A stretch of 64,000 bases of DNA from Brevundimonas terrae. GTDB lineage: Bacteria; Pseudomonadota; Alphaproteobacteria; Caulobacterales; Caulobacteraceae. This document shows positions 16,742-25,838 of this stretch, piece by piece (within the stretch, counting starts at the first letter, position 1; every line of letters starts with the position of its first letter). The translations under genes and the position numbers were made by a program. The notes beneath the pieces are model-generated. The model did no database searches, had not been told where the DNA came from, and was given only the letters and a program-made list of their open reading frames with translations. Location: the NCBI RefSeq assembly GCF_011761985.1, contig NZ_JAASQT010000001.1, positions 620,001 to 684,000 of the forward strand. The letters are read 5' to 3'.

Positions 16742-17623
16742 ATGTCCAAGATTGCCATCCTGACGCCCGACCCTGCCGACCCGTCCTATGCCGGACAGTG
16801 GCCACAGGTGCTCGAGGTTCTGAAAGCCGCACTGATCGCGGCGGGTCTGGACGTTCATCCCGAAGCGTGGACCGATCATGCGAACGATGCCTCGGGTCTG
16901 AAAGACTATGACCTGATCCTGCCTGTGATTGTCTGGGGCTATCACCGCGATCACGCCTTATGGCTCAAGGCCTGCGATCTTTGGAAGCGCGAGGGCTTGC
17001 CGCTGGCCAACAGCGCCGACACCCTGATGTGGAACTCCGACAAGGCCTATCTGCAAGGTCTGATCGACCACGGCATCCCGATGGCCGCCACCCGCTTTGT
17101 CGAGCGCGTCACCGCCCGCGATATCGATATGGCCTTTGATGATCTGGCCAGCGATGTTCTGATCGTCAAACCGACGATTTCGGCGGGGGCCTACCGGACA
17201 TTACGTCTGGACCGCAATTCGGACTGGGCGTTAAAACTGGCCAAGGCCCCTGAAGGGGCGGCGATGATCCAGTCCTATCTGCCCACCATCGAAACCGAGG
17301 GCGAGACCTCGCTGCTCTTCTTTGGTGGCGAACTGTCCCACGTCGTCAACAAACGCCCGCTTAAGGGCGAGTTCCGTATTCAAGTGCAGTTCGGCGGCCA
17401 GTATCAGGCGCTGGACAGCGCCCCGCCAGAAGCTCTCGCTCTGGCGCAACAGGTGCTCAAGGCCTTTGGCGGTGACCTGCTTTATGCTCGCATCGATCTG
17501 ACCCGTGACGAGACGGGACGCTGGGTGCTGATGGAGGCCGAACTGATCGAGCCGGACTTCTATCTGGCCGCCGCCCCCAAGGCCGGTGCCCGCTTTGCCG
17601 AAGCGGTCAAAGCCCGTCTTTAA
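16742..17623 (+). CDS. ATP-grasp family ligase, glutathione-synthetase-like
   Basis: A 293-residue protein with ATP-grasp features: VIVWGYHRD, a nucleotide-binding segment VLIVKPTISAGAYRT in the B domain, RIQVQFGGQY, and an acidic metal-binding end RIDLTRDETGRWVLMEAELIEPDFYL. It resembles RimK/glutathione-synthetase-like ligases and the cycloserine ligase DcsG group, which join a carboxylate to an amine through an acyl-phosphate. The substrate is unknown. Alternative start at 16733. Its stop overlaps the stop of nth by 4 bp (convergent). Confidence 0.85.
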   Translation: MSKIAILTPDPADPSYAGQWPQVLEVLKAALIAAGLDVHPEAWTDHANDASGLKDYDLILPVIVWGYHRDHALWLKACDLWKREGLPLANSADTLMWNSDKAYLQGLIDHGIPMAATRFVERVTARDIDMAFDDLASDVLIVKPTISAGAYRTLRLDRNSDWALKLAKAPEGAAMIQSYLPTIETEGETSLLFFGGELSHVVNKRPLKGEFRIQVQFGGQYQALDSAPPEALALAQQVLKAFGGDLLYARIDLTRDETGRWVLMEAELIEPDFYLAAAPKAGARFAEAVKARL

Positions 17624-18375
17624 TCGGCGAAACTGGCCCGCGAGGGACAGATATCGGCCAACACACAGCCCGCACATTTAGGCCGCTGTGCCAGACAGGT
17701 ATAGCGGCCATGCAGGATCAGCCAGTGGTGCGCCTTGGCCAGCCATTTCTTGGGCACGATCTGGTGAAGCTGGTCCTCGACCTTGTCGGGGGTTGAGCCA
17801 TTGGCCAGCCCCAGTCGGTGCGAGACGCGGAACACATGGGTATCGACGGCAATGGCCGGTTCGATATCCAGCTCGTTTAGAACCACGCTAGCGGTCTTGC
17901 GCCCCACCCCTGGCAGGGCCTGAAGGTCCTTGCGGTTTAACGGCACCTGTCCGCCATGCTGGTTCACCAGCATGCGGGCGGCGGCGATCACATTCTTGGC
18001 CTTGGTGCGATAAAGCCCGATGGAGGCGATATAGGGGATCAGCCCCTCCTCGCCGAGCGCCAGCATCTTTTCGGGCGTATCGGCAACCTCGAACAGGGCC
18101 TTGGTCGCCTTGTTGACCCCCACATCGGTCGCCTGTGCCGACAGGGCCACCGCCACCACCAGCGTATAGGGGTTCACAAAGTCCAGCTCGGTCTTCGGCT
18201 CGGGCATGATGGCCGACAGACGGGCGAACACCGTCTCGACCTTGGCCTTGGTCGGCGGCCAGCGCACGATCACCCCGACAGGGGCTTTTTTCGGCTGACG
18301 GGACTTACGCACACCAGAGGGCGGCGTCAAAGCGGCGCGAACAGACTTTGAAACGGGGCGTTTGGCATCGGTCAT
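17620..18375 (-). CDS. nth: Endonuclease III
   Basis: A 251-residue DNA glycosylase/AP lyase that removes oxidised pyrimidines. The helix-hairpin-helix LPGVGRKTASVV contains the catalytic Lys, the catalytic Asp follows in AIAVDTHVFRVSHRLG, and the [4Fe-4S] ligands are C227, C234, C237 and C243 (spacing 6, 2, 5). It carries a basic N-terminal extension of about 45 residues (KPRKSRQPKK-like) absent from E. coli Nth. It is divergent from the efflux operon. Confidence 0.95.
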   Translation of the reverse strand: MTDAKRPVSKSVRAALTPPSGVRKSRQPKKAPVGVIVRWPPTKAKVETVFARLSAIMPEPKTELDFVNPYTLVVAVALSAQATDVGVNKATKALFEVADTPEKMLALGEEGLIPYIASIGLYRTKAKNVIAAARMLVNQHGGQVPLNRKDLQALPGVGRKTASVVLNELDIEPAIAVDTHVFRVSHRLGLANGSTPDKVEDQLHQIVPKKWLAKAHHWLILHGRYTCLAQRPKCAGCVLADICPSRASFAD

Positions 18376-18484
18376 GGCTCTATTGGCATGGCCGCGAAAC
18401 CCTTTGAAAGCAAGCTTCTGACGCCATCAGGCATGTGACGGTGCCTGTAAAAATGAGCGCGGCTAAAAGTCGCCTATTGATTTT

Positions 18485-18500
18485 TGGACCAATGGGTCCA
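18485..18500. promoter_or_regulatory. Candidate TetR operator upstream of emrA
   Basis: Inverted repeat TGGACC (18485-18490) / GGTCCA (18495-18500) with a 4-bp centre, 47 bp upstream of emrA in the nth-emrA divergent gap. The operon's last gene is a TetR regulator, which commonly represses its own efflux operon from such a palindrome. Confidence 0.55.
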
Positions 18501-18546
18501 TTTTTCGCGCCGATTTCATAACCCTCCCCAAGCCCAGTTGTTCTCC

Positions 18547-19602
18547 ATGGCCGCCTCCCCGCGCAAACGCCTGCCCCTGATCATTGCTGTCATTGTTGCC
18601 ATCGCCCTTGTTGTGGGCGGCGGCTACTGGTGGATCAGCAAGCAAAGATGGGAAAAGACCGACAACGCCTTTGTCGAGGCCGACACCGTCATGGTCGCAC
18701 CCCGCATCAGCGGTCAGGTGATCGAGGTTCTGGTCAAGGATAACCAGACGGTCGAGGCCGGACAGATACTGGTGCGTCTGGACGATGCCGATGCCAAGGC
18801 TGCGCTTGCCGAGGCCGAGGCCGATCTGGCGGCATTGAAGGCCGCGGTCGGCAATGTCGACGCCCAGCTTGCACAGCAACAGGCCGCCATCGCCGCCCAC
18901 GCCGCCGCCGTGGACCAGAGCCGCACACAAGCCGATCTGGCCCGCAAGGAGGTGGACCGCTACGGCCAGCTGGCCAGCCAAGGCTGGGTCTCGACCCAGC
19001 GCATGGACACCCAGCGCGCACAGGCCGACACCGCCCGCGCCAGCGTGGCTCAGGCACAGGCCGCACTGACTGCCGAACAGCGCACCCTTGGCGTGCTGTC
19101 CTCGTCACGTAACCAGTCTTCTGCGGCCGTACAAAAAGCCGAGGCCGCCGTCGAACAGGCGCGTCTGACGCTGGAGCGCACCATTATCCGCGCCCCGATC
19201 AAGGGTGCCGTTGGCGCTCGCGGCGTGCGTGTAGGTCAGGTGGTGCAGGCGGGCGGGCAGATGATGTCGGTTGTGCCGCTGGGCGATGTCTATGTGGTGG
19301 CCAATTTCAAGGAAACCCAGTTGAACCGGATGCAGTTGGGCCAACACGTCTCCATAAAGGCCGATGCCTTCCCCGATCGCAAGATCAACGGCGTTATCGA
19401 CAGCTTCGCCCCCGCCACCGGTTCGGAATTTGCCCTGATCCCTGTCGAGAACGCGACCGGCAACTTCACCAAGATCACCCAGCGCGTGCCGGTGCGGATC
19501 GCCGTTGAAGACGCCACCCGTCTGGGTCTGCGCCCCGGCCTGTCGGTCCATGTCACCGTGGACCTCAAGAGCGGCCAGAACACCCAACCGACCGCCCGCT
19601 GA
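18547..19602 (+). CDS. emrA: HlyD/EmrA-family membrane-fusion protein
   Basis: A 351-residue periplasmic adaptor with one N-terminal membrane helix (about residues 10-28). The lipoyl halves (VEADTVMVAPRISGQVIEVLV and RTIIRAPIKGAVGARGVRVGQVV) flank a long alpha-helical hairpin rich in Ala/Gln (about residues 80-200), and a beta-barrel follows. This is the EmrA architecture linking an MFS pump to an outer-membrane channel. The stop TGA shares a base with the emrB ATG. No outer-membrane factor gene is adjacent. The start at 18547 is preferred to 18484. Confidence 0.92.
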   Translation: MAASPRKRLPLIIAVIVAIALVVGGGYWWISKQRWEKTDNAFVEADTVMVAPRISGQVIEVLVKDNQTVEAGQILVRLDDADAKAALAEAEADLAALKAAVGNVDAQLAQQQAAIAAHAAAVDQSRTQADLARKEVDRYGQLASQGWVSTQRMDTQRAQADTARASVAQAQAALTAEQRTLGVLSSSRNQSSAAVQKAEAAVEQARLTLERTIIRAPIKGAVGARGVRVGQVVQAGGQMMSVVPLGDVYVVANFKETQLNRMQLGQHVSIKADAFPDRKINGVIDSFAPATGSEFALIPVENATGNFTKITQRVPVRIAVEDATRLGLRPGLSVHVTVDLKSGQNTQPTAR

Positions 19603-21179
19603 TGAGCGCCCCCGCAATCACGGCAAACGGGGACGAGGCCCCCATCAACTGGACCGTGCTCCTGCTCGGCTTTGCCGGCATGGTGATCGGCCAATTCATG
19701 GCCATTCTGGATATCCAGATCGTGGCTGCCTCCCTGCCCCAGATTCAAGCCGGTGTCGGTGCCTCGGCCGATGAAATCAGCTGGATCCAGACCGCCTATC
19801 TGATCCCCGAAGTGGTGATGATCCCGCTATCAGGTTTTCTGTCTCGGCTATGGGGCACCCAGAAGGTGTTTCTGGCCTCCTGTATCGGGTTTTTGATCAC
19901 CAGTGTTCTGGTGGGCCTGTCGTCATCCATCGAGATGATGATCTTTTTCCGCGCCATTCAGGGCTTTGTCGGCGGGGCGATGATCCCGACCGTATTTGCC
20001 GTGGCCTTTACCGCCTTCCCGCCCGAAAAGCGGGTGACGGCCAGCGTCATTATGGGCCTGATCGTCACGCTGGCCCCGACCGTGGGGCCGACGCTGGGCG
20101 GGCATCTGACCGAATGGCTCAGCTGGCGCTGGCTATTCTTCATCAACATCTTCCCCGGCATGATCGTGCTGTTTCTGGTCGGTCGTTATGGCAATTTCGA
20201 CAAGGGTGACCTGTCGCTGGCCAAGGGATTTGACTGGCTGGGCCTGTTCCTGATGGCCGCCTTCCTGATGAGCCTTCAGTTCGTATTGGAAGAAGGGGCC
20301 AAGGAAGACTGGTTCGCCAATGACCACATCCTGCTGTTGACGGTTGTGGCGGCCATTTGCGGTCCCGCCTTTATCTGGCGCTCGCTACAGTCCAGCAATC
20401 CGATCGTAGAGTTACGGGCCTTTGGTAACCGCAACTTTGTAGTCGGCGTCATCATGACCTTTGTCGTCGGGGCGGCCCTGTTCGGTGGCTCGTTCCTGAT
20501 CCCGCTGTTTTTGGGACGGGTGCGCGAATATTCGGCCTCGGAGGTTGGCACCACCATGATCGTGTCGGGCCTATCCATGTTTGCCATGGGCCCGTTTGCG
20601 GGGCGTCTGGTGCGTATGTTCGATGCGCGTATCTTGATGTTTGTCGGCTTTGTCATGGCCTCGTGGGGCATGTGGGATGCCCGTCTGGTCACGGACGAAT
20701 GGGGCTTTTGGGAGTTTGCCGGTGTGCAGGCCATGCGCGGCGCGGGCGTGATGATCGCCATGATCGCCTCGCAACAGGTGACCATGGCCACCCTGCCCCC
20801 GCACATGGTCAAGAATGCCTCGGGTCTGGTGAACCTGTCGCGCAATGTCGGCGGCGCATTCGGTCTGGCCATCCTGAATACCAGCATCACCCAGAACTCG
20901 GCGCGACATATGGCCGAATTGACCTCTCGGGTCGATCAAACCCATGTGCAGATGCGGCAGATGATCGAGGCCATGACCGCAAGGTTCTCGTCCTCGATCG
21001 ACCCGCACGCCTCGGCGCTGAAAGCGGTTTACGGCATGTTCCAGAAGCAGGCGACCACGCAGGCTTTCGGTGATGCTTTTGCCCTTTTGGCGGTGGCGTG
21101 TGCGTTTGCCGCCTTTGTCACCCTGTTTGCCCGCCCCGCCAAAACCGATGGGGCCGCGCCCTCCGCCGAGATACACTAG
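19602..21179 (+). CDS. emrB: DHA2-family MFS multidrug transporter, EmrB-like
   Basis: A 525-residue inner-membrane drug:proton antiporter with about 14 transmembrane helices. MAILDIQIVAASLPQIQ in TM1, IQTAYLIPEVVMIPLSGFLSRLWGTQKVF with motif A, and APTVGPTLGGHLTEWLSWRWLFFINIFPG (motif C and the TM5-6 hallmark) identify the EmrB/QacA group. It works with EmrA just upstream (overlapping start/stop) and is followed without any gap by a TetR gene. Confidence 0.94.
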   Translation: MSAPAITANGDEAPINWTVLLLGFAGMVIGQFMAILDIQIVAASLPQIQAGVGASADEISWIQTAYLIPEVVMIPLSGFLSRLWGTQKVFLASCIGFLITSVLVGLSSSIEMMIFFRAIQGFVGGAMIPTVFAVAFTAFPPEKRVTASVIMGLIVTLAPTVGPTLGGHLTEWLSWRWLFFINIFPGMIVLFLVGRYGNFDKGDLSLAKGFDWLGLFLMAAFLMSLQFVLEEGAKEDWFANDHILLLTVVAAICGPAFIWRSLQSSNPIVELRAFGNRNFVVGVIMTFVVGAALFGGSFLIPLFLGRVREYSASEVGTTMIVSGLSMFAMGPFAGRLVRMFDARILMFVGFVMASWGMWDARLVTDEWGFWEFAGVQAMRGAGVMIAMIASQQVTMATLPPHMVKNASGLVNLSRNVGGAFGLAILNTSITQNSARHMAELTSRVDQTHVQMRQMIEAMTARFSSSIDPHASALKAVYGMFQKQATTQAFGDAFALLAVACAFAAFVTLFARPAKTDGAAPSAEIH

Positions 21180-21773
21180 ATGCCACGAGCCCCCGGCCAG
21201 ATCGACGAGCAGAAAAGCGAGGCCATCATGGCCGCCGCCATGGACCTGTTCGCGCGCAAGGGGGCCAAGGCCTCCATGGCCGAGATCGCGCGCATGGCGG
21301 GCGTCTCCAAACAGACGCTCTATAACCGCTATCCGTCCAAGTCCGAGCTGGCGCGGGCACTGTTGACCCGGCGTTCCTTGTCGATCACCTCGCCGCTGGA
21401 AAATACCGGCAGCCCCCAACAGGCGCTCAGCGGCATGGCCATGGGATTGCTGACGCAGGTGGTGAAGGCCAACAGCTCCGAGCATTTGCGGGCGCTGGCC
21501 TTTGTCTCGCGCGAGGATCATGAGCTGGCGGCGGCCGTATTCGATGCCGGTCCCGCCCGCAGCCTGCGCCGCCTGTCGCAATGGCTCGAGGACCGCAACA
21601 CACAGGGGCAGTTGGCCATCCAGAACCCCGATCAGGCCGCCGAAATTTTTGTCGGCATGGTTCTGGGACATGCCCATCTGCGTATGGTTCTGGGGCTGGA
21701 AACGCCCGAACAGGACATGGTCCAGCACGCCAACGAGACGGCCCGCCGATTTGTGCGCGCCTATGCGGTGTAA
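21180..21773 (+). CDS. TetR-family regulator of the emrAB operon
   Basis: A 197-residue TetR/AcrR-type repressor. The N-terminal helix-turn-helix (AAMDLFARKGAKASMAEIARMAGVSKQTLYNRYPSKSEL, about residues 18-56) is canonical, with a helical ligand-binding domain after it. Its ATG directly abuts the emrB stop codon, so it is translated from the same mRNA. The palindrome at 18485 is its likely operator, giving ligand-induced derepression of the pump. Confidence 0.9.
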   Translation: MPRAPGQIDEQKSEAIMAAAMDLFARKGAKASMAEIARMAGVSKQTLYNRYPSKSELARALLTRRSLSITSPLENTGSPQQALSGMAMGLLTQVVKANSSEHLRALAFVSREDHELAAAVFDAGPARSLRRLSQWLEDRNTQGQLAIQNPDQAAEIFVGMVLGHAHLRMVLGLETPEQDMVQHANETARRFVRAYAV

Positions 21774-21817
21774 GCGCGCGATAAGACCACGCCCGCAATA
21801 GCCATCAGGCGCAGATC

Positions 21818-21833
21818 AGCCTAGATATAGGCT
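21818..21833 (+). terminator. Weak terminator-like hairpin after tetR
   Basis: AGCCTA-GATA-TAGGCT followed by CTGTTTCTTT. The stem is short (6 bp) and the T-tract broken, so this is only a possible end of the efflux operon. Confidence 0.35.
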
Positions 21834-21878
21834 CTGTTTCTTTCGAATGGCTGCCAATGCGGCCCTGCGGAGCCTTAA

Positions 21879-22658
21879 ATGCTGATCCACCTTTCGTCCT
21901 GGCCTGAAATCGATGCCTATCTGAAGTCCGGCCAAGTGCTGGCCAAGACGGTCATCGTACCGATCGGCTCGAACGAACAGCACGGCCCGACCGGCCTGCT
22001 GGGCACCGACTGGCTCTGCCCGGAAATCATCGCCCACGCCGCTGAAAAAGCCGACGAGACCATTCTGGTCGCCCCGACCTTCAATATCGGCATGGCCCAG
22101 CACCATCTGGCCTTCCCCGGCACCATCACCCTACGCCCGTCCACCTTTATGGGCGCGATTGCCGACTGGGTGTCGTCGCTGGCCCGCCACGGCTTTGAAC
22201 GCATCTATTTCCTCAACGGTCATGGCGGCAATGTCGCCACCATCGAAGCCGCCTTTGCCGAAATCTATGCCGAGTGGTCGTTCACGCCCGAGCCGTGGGC
22301 CGAGCGTCCGCCGTTCGTGATGAAGCTGCGTAACTGGTGGGATCTGCCGGGCGTCCAGAAGCTGTGTGAAGACATCTTCCCCGTCGGTCACGGCTCGCAC
22401 GCCACGCCGTCGGAAATCGCCGTCACCTATGCGGCCTATCCGGATCGCGTAAAAACGGCGACCTATGAGCCGAAGATCGCCCCGACCGGCCCGATCCGCG
22501 ATGCCAATGACTATCGCGCCCGCTTCCCCGATGGCCGCATCGGTTCGGACCCTGCACAGGCCACGCCTGAAAAGGGCCAGCAGATCATCGATTTTGCTGT
22601 ACCGGCCCTGATTGCCGACGTGAACGCGTTTGCCAATGAAGTCCTGCCCGTAGCCTGA
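21879..22658 (+). CDS. Creatininase-family amidohydrolase
   Basis: A 259-residue protein of the creatinine amidohydrolase family. Metal-binding motifs are visible: PIGSNEQHGPTGLLGTDW (Glu, His, Asp), NGHGGN, and GSHATPSEIA with the conserved Glu. The family includes creatininase and enzymes of cofactor/F420 and riboflavin-like pathways (MftE, ArfB), so the true substrate is open. A GGAG ribosome-binding site lies 10 bp before the ATG. The phasin-like gene follows after 14 bp and may be cotranscribed. Confidence 0.87.
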   Translation: MLIHLSSWPEIDAYLKSGQVLAKTVIVPIGSNEQHGPTGLLGTDWLCPEIIAHAAEKADETILVAPTFNIGMAQHHLAFPGTITLRPSTFMGAIADWVSSLARHGFERIYFLNGHGGNVATIEAAFAEIYAEWSFTPEPWAERPPFVMKLRNWWDLPGVQKLCEDIFPVGHGSHATPSEIAVTYAAYPDRVKTATYEPKIAPTGPIRDANDYRARFPDGRIGSDPAQATPEKGQQIIDFAVPALIADVNAFANEVLPVA

Positions 22659-22672
22659 GTTCGGACACCCAT

Positions 22673-23149
22673 ATGAAAAAACCCGTCTCCGACATTTTGC
22701 GAAATGCCGAAGCCAATCTTCGCACCGGTCAGGAAATGGCCGAGGCGAGCGCCTTCGTCGTTCAAAAACGTCTGGAGAAACTGGCCGGAGCCGCCGTCGA
22801 CCCCATAAGGGCCGACCATGCGGAGCTCGGCCTGATGGGTTCGGAAAAGGTCGAGGCTTTCACAGCCTCGGCCGGTGCCGCCAGTCACGCCGCGTTTGAA
22901 ATGGGCGAGACCTGCACCGACATTGCCCGCCGCAACAGCGACCAGCTCCAGTCCAATCTGGATGCCCTGTCGCGTGAAACCAACGAGGCCAAGCGGCTGG
23001 CCCTGCAAACCGAACAGGTCGCCCAGTTCTGGGGTCAGGCCATGGTGGACGGTATGGCTCTGTGGTCGCAGGGACTGTCGGCACAGGCCAAGATCATGGC
23101 CCCGCTACATGCGCGCGTAACCGAAAACGCCAAGCGCCTGAAAGACTAG
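22673..23149 (+). CDS. Phasin-family protein
   Basis: A 158-residue, wholly helical, Ala/Gln-rich protein with heptad character (ETNEAKRLALQTEQVAQFWGQAMVDGMALWSQGL). This fits the phasin family of proteins that coat polyhydroxyalkanoate granules or stabilise other hydrophobic surfaces. There is no signal peptide. No phaC or phaA genes are near. Assignment rests on composition and a few family-like stretches, so it is moderate. Confidence 0.7.
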   Translation: MKKPVSDILRNAEANLRTGQEMAEASAFVVQKRLEKLAGAAVDPIRADHAELGLMGSEKVEAFTASAGAASHAAFEMGETCTDIARRNSDQLQSNLDALSRETNEAKRLALQTEQVAQFWGQAMVDGMALWSQGLSAQAKIMAPLHARVTENAKRLKD

Positions 23150-23165
23150 TCTAGGAGATCGTGGG

Positions 23166-23555
23166 TCAGGCGGTGCGAACGATCCCGTTCACCACCTGAA
23201 CCGGCCACGGCGTCAGCTTGCCACCCGCACACGGACCACCGACACAGGCCCCCGTCAGCGGCTCGAATACCGCCCCGTGCCAGCCACACAGGATGACCGA
23301 GCCGTCATTGGACAGATAGCGGTCCAGCTCCATGGCAATCGGAAAACCGGCATGGGGACAGCGGTCCACCCATCCGGCAATCTCGCCATCCTTTTTCACC
23401 ACAAAGCCGTGAAAAAACGCCTCGCCGATCTGCAGCACAAACCCGCGCGATGACGGATCGGCCAGATCGTCGAACGCACACAGCGCGACATTGGCGGGTG
23501 TTTTCCAGACGCGCTTGCGCTCTTCGGCGACGGACGCAGTTTCGGCCTCGCTCAT
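23166..23555 (-). CDS. Rieske [2Fe-2S] ferredoxin-type protein
   Basis: A 129-residue protein with a complete Rieske centre: CPHAG (C66, H68) and CGWHG (C90, H93), spaced 22 residues apart. There is no signal peptide or membrane helix, so it is a soluble electron carrier or a component for an oxygenase rather than a bc1 subunit. Its ATG overlaps the gpsA stop by 4 bp, making it the distal gene of a tsaD-gpsA-Rieske run. Confidence 0.92.
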   Translation of the reverse strand: MSEAETASVAEERKRVWKTPANVALCAFDDLADPSSRGFVLQIGEAFFHGFVVKKDGEIAGWVDRCPHAGFPIAMELDRYLSNDGSVILCGWHGAVFEPLTGACVGGPCAGGKLTPWPVQVVNGIVRTA

Positions 23556-24550
23556 TCGCGTTCCGGCTTGAGCGGGCGCGTCAGCAGGTTTTCAATCGCC
23601 GCATCCACCGTGGTTTCGCCCGCCAGAACAGCAGCCACTGCCTCGATGATCGGGGTTTCGACACCCAGTTTCCTAGACAGTTCGCGTACAGCCGGCGCGC
23701 TTTCATAGCCTTCGGCCACCGAACGCTTGCCTGCCAGAGCCTGTTCGACAGTCTGGCCCTGACCCAGTGCCAGGCCGAGGCTCATATTGCGCGATTGCGG
23801 GCTGGAGCACGTCAGCACCAGATCGCCCAGACCACACAGGCCCGTCACCGTCGCCGGATTACCACCCAGTGCCTCGGTGACGCGCACGATCTCGGCAAAG
23901 CCGCGCGTGATGACAGCGGCATGGGCGCTACGGCCCATTTCGCGGCCTTCAACAATGCCACAGGCGATGGCCAGCACGTTTTTCAGCGCGCCACCGGTCT
24001 CGGCCCCGATAATGTCGTCGGCATAATAGGGACGGAACACCGGACCGGACAAAGCGCCCGCCAGTTTCTCGGCCATGTCCAGATCGGCACAGGCCAGCGT
24101 CACAGCGCTGGGTAGACCACGGGCCACCTCGGCGGCAAAGCTGGGGCCCGACAGGACCGCCGTCACCGCATGCGGAATGGTTTCGGCCAGCACATCGGTC
24201 ATCAGCTTCAGCGAGCCGCGCTCGATGCCCTTGGAGCACAGCACAATCGGCAGACCCGCACGGGCATAGGGCGCAAACGCCGCCAGTGTCGCACGCATAT
24301 GCTGGGCGGGCGGCACGGCCAGAATCAGATCGCAACCGGCCAGATCGGCCAGATCGGACGTCACCGCGATCGAAGCATCCAGTTCGACCCCCGGCAGGAA
24401 GGCCTCGTTGATCCGCGTATTGCGGATACTGTCGGCCACCTCGGCCTCTCGCGCCTGAAGCGTGACCTGAAGGCCCGCTGCTGCTGCGCTCTGGGCCAGT
24501 GCAGTTCCCCATGCACCGGCACCGATAACACCTGCCGTTTTGAAATTCAT
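23552..24550 (-). CDS. gpsA: NAD(P)+-dependent glycerol-3-phosphate dehydrogenase
   Basis: A 332-residue enzyme reducing dihydroxyacetone phosphate to sn-glycerol 3-phosphate for phospholipid synthesis. The Rossmann GAGAWGTAL motif is at residues 10-18, LCSKGIERG and the catalytic-Lys region [14 protein letters not shown] are present, and the C-terminal domain carries [12 protein letters not shown]. It starts 35 bp after the tsaD stop, and the tsaD-gpsA order is widespread in alphaproteobacteria. The upstream in-frame ATG at 24589 is discarded because the family begins at the Rossmann fold. Confidence 0.96.
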   Translation of the reverse strand: MNFKTAGVIGAGAWGTALAQSAAAAGLQVTLQAREAEVADSIRNTRINEAFLPGVELDASIAVTSDLADLAGCDLILAVPPAQHMRATLAAFAPYARAGLPIVLCSKGIERGSLKLMTDVLAETIPHAVTAVLSGPSFAAEVARGLPSAVTLACADLDMAEKLAGALSGPVFRPYYADDIIGAETGGALKNVLAIACGIVEGREMGRSAHAAVITRGFAEIVRVTEALGGNPATVTGLCGLGDLVLTCSSPQSRNMSLGLALGQGQTVEQALAGKRSVAEGYESAPAVRELSRKLGVETPIIEAVAAVLAGETTVDAAIENLLTRPLKPERE

Positions 24551-24585
24551 AGTCACTCCGCAGGCGGTGAGTTTCCCCTCGGGGC

Positions 24586-25743
24586 TCACGCCTTGGCGCC
24601 TTTGCGCCCTTGTTTCTTGTGCACAGGATCACCCGTCGCGCGCGCTTCGTCCAGAGGCCATCTGGGCCGTGCGACCGCATCAAGGTCCGACACCCAACCT
24701 TTTTCCAGTCTTTCGGCCCCCGCCAAGGCAATCATTGCGGCATTATCGGTGCAATAAGCCATCGGCGGCGCAAAGAAACCAAAGCCGTATTTTGTAGCGA
24801 GTTTCTGAAGCGTCGCGCGAACCGTCTTATTAGCGGCCACACCGCCCGCAACCACAAACAGGCGCTGACCACTCTTGGAGGTACCTGCTTCGGCATCATA
24901 GGCCACCAGCTCCGGATGGCTTTCCAGATAGGCCTTCATGGCCCGCTCGGTGCGCTCCATCAACTGACGCGCAATCGCCTTTTGTACGGCATCGGCCAGA
25001 TCGGCGCGGTCCTGATCCGTCTCGCAGGTCTGGGCCAGACGCGAGGCCGCCGTCTTCAGACCCGAGAACGAGAAATCACAATCCTTGCGCCCCAGAAGCG
25101 CACGCGGAAGATCATAGCGCGAGCCATCACCGGACGCCGCCAGCTTCTCCAGCGCCGGACCACCCGGATAGCCCAGACCCATGGCCTTGGCGATCTTGTC
25201 GAAAGCTTCGCCCGCCGCATCGTCAATGGTGGTGCCAAGGCGGCTCATATCGCCAATGCCGCGCACTTCCAGCAACTGACAGTGACCACCGGACACCAAA
25301 AGTAATAAGAACGGATAGGCAGTCTCTGCACCCAGACGTGCCGATACGGCATGGCCTTCGAGGTGGTTGATCGCCACCAGCGGCAGGTCCCGCGCCAAGG
25401 CCACCGCCTTGCCATAGGACAGGCCCACCATCACCCCGCCCACCAGACCGGGGCCGGCGGTTGCCGCCACGCCCGACAGTTCGCTCCAGTCGAGGCCGGA
25501 TTGCTCCATGGCCTGACGGGTAACCGTGTCGATCATCTCCACATGGCTGCGGGCCGCGATTTCGGGCACCACGCCGCCATAGGCCGCATGCTCGTCGATC
25601 TGGCTATAGATCACGCTGGACAGCACAGTTGCGCCATCCGGACCAAGGCGCACCACCGAGGCCGCCGTCTCGTCGCAACTGGTTTCCAGACCCAGTACGG
25701 TCAGCCCCTGACCCCCGTCATTTTGACGGTTTACAGGCGGCAT
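24586..25743 (-). CDS. tsaD: tRNA N6-adenosine threonylcarbamoyltransferase TsaD
   Basis: A 385-residue ASKHA-fold enzyme that transfers threonylcarbamoyl to A37 of ANN-decoding tRNAs. [15 protein letters not shown] starts the fold, the metal-binding histidines lie in [12 protein letters not shown], and [14 protein letters not shown] and [10 protein letters not shown] are conserved. I prefer the ATG at 25743 (GAAGG upstream) to the ATG at 25788, but both are possible. It is divergent from hemC with roughly 95 bp between. Confidence 0.95.
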   Translation of the reverse strand: MPPVNRQNDGGQGLTVLGLETSCDETAASVVRLGPDGATVLSSVIYSQIDEHAAYGGVVPEIAARSHVEMIDTVTRQAMEQSGLDWSELSGVAATAGPGLVGGVMVGLSYGKAVALARDLPLVAINHLEGHAVSARLGAETAYPFLLLLVSGGHCQLLEVRGIGDMSRLGTTIDDAAGEAFDKIAKAMGLGYPGGPALEKLAASGDGSRYDLPRALLGRKDCDFSFSGLKTAASRLAQTCETDQDRADLADAVQKAIARQLMERTERAMKAYLESHPELVAYDAEAGTSKSGQRLFVVAGGVAANKTVRATLQKLATKYGFGFFAPPMAYCTDNAAMIALAGAERLEKGWVSDLDAVARPRWPLDEARATGDPVHKKQGRKGAKA

Positions 25744-25838
25744 ATTTGCGCCTTCGGGTTCGCTGCTATAGTTCGCGGCCTTATCCATCGGGTCGAGGTA
25801 GCGATCCGGGCCCTTTTTCGCAACGGTTTGGACGTTTT

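Noticed and set aside
20571..21728. 385-codon - strand open frame opposite emrB and tetR
   Set aside because: Antisense to canonical MFS and TetR genes; His/Gly/Gln-rich composition is typical of a shadow frame.
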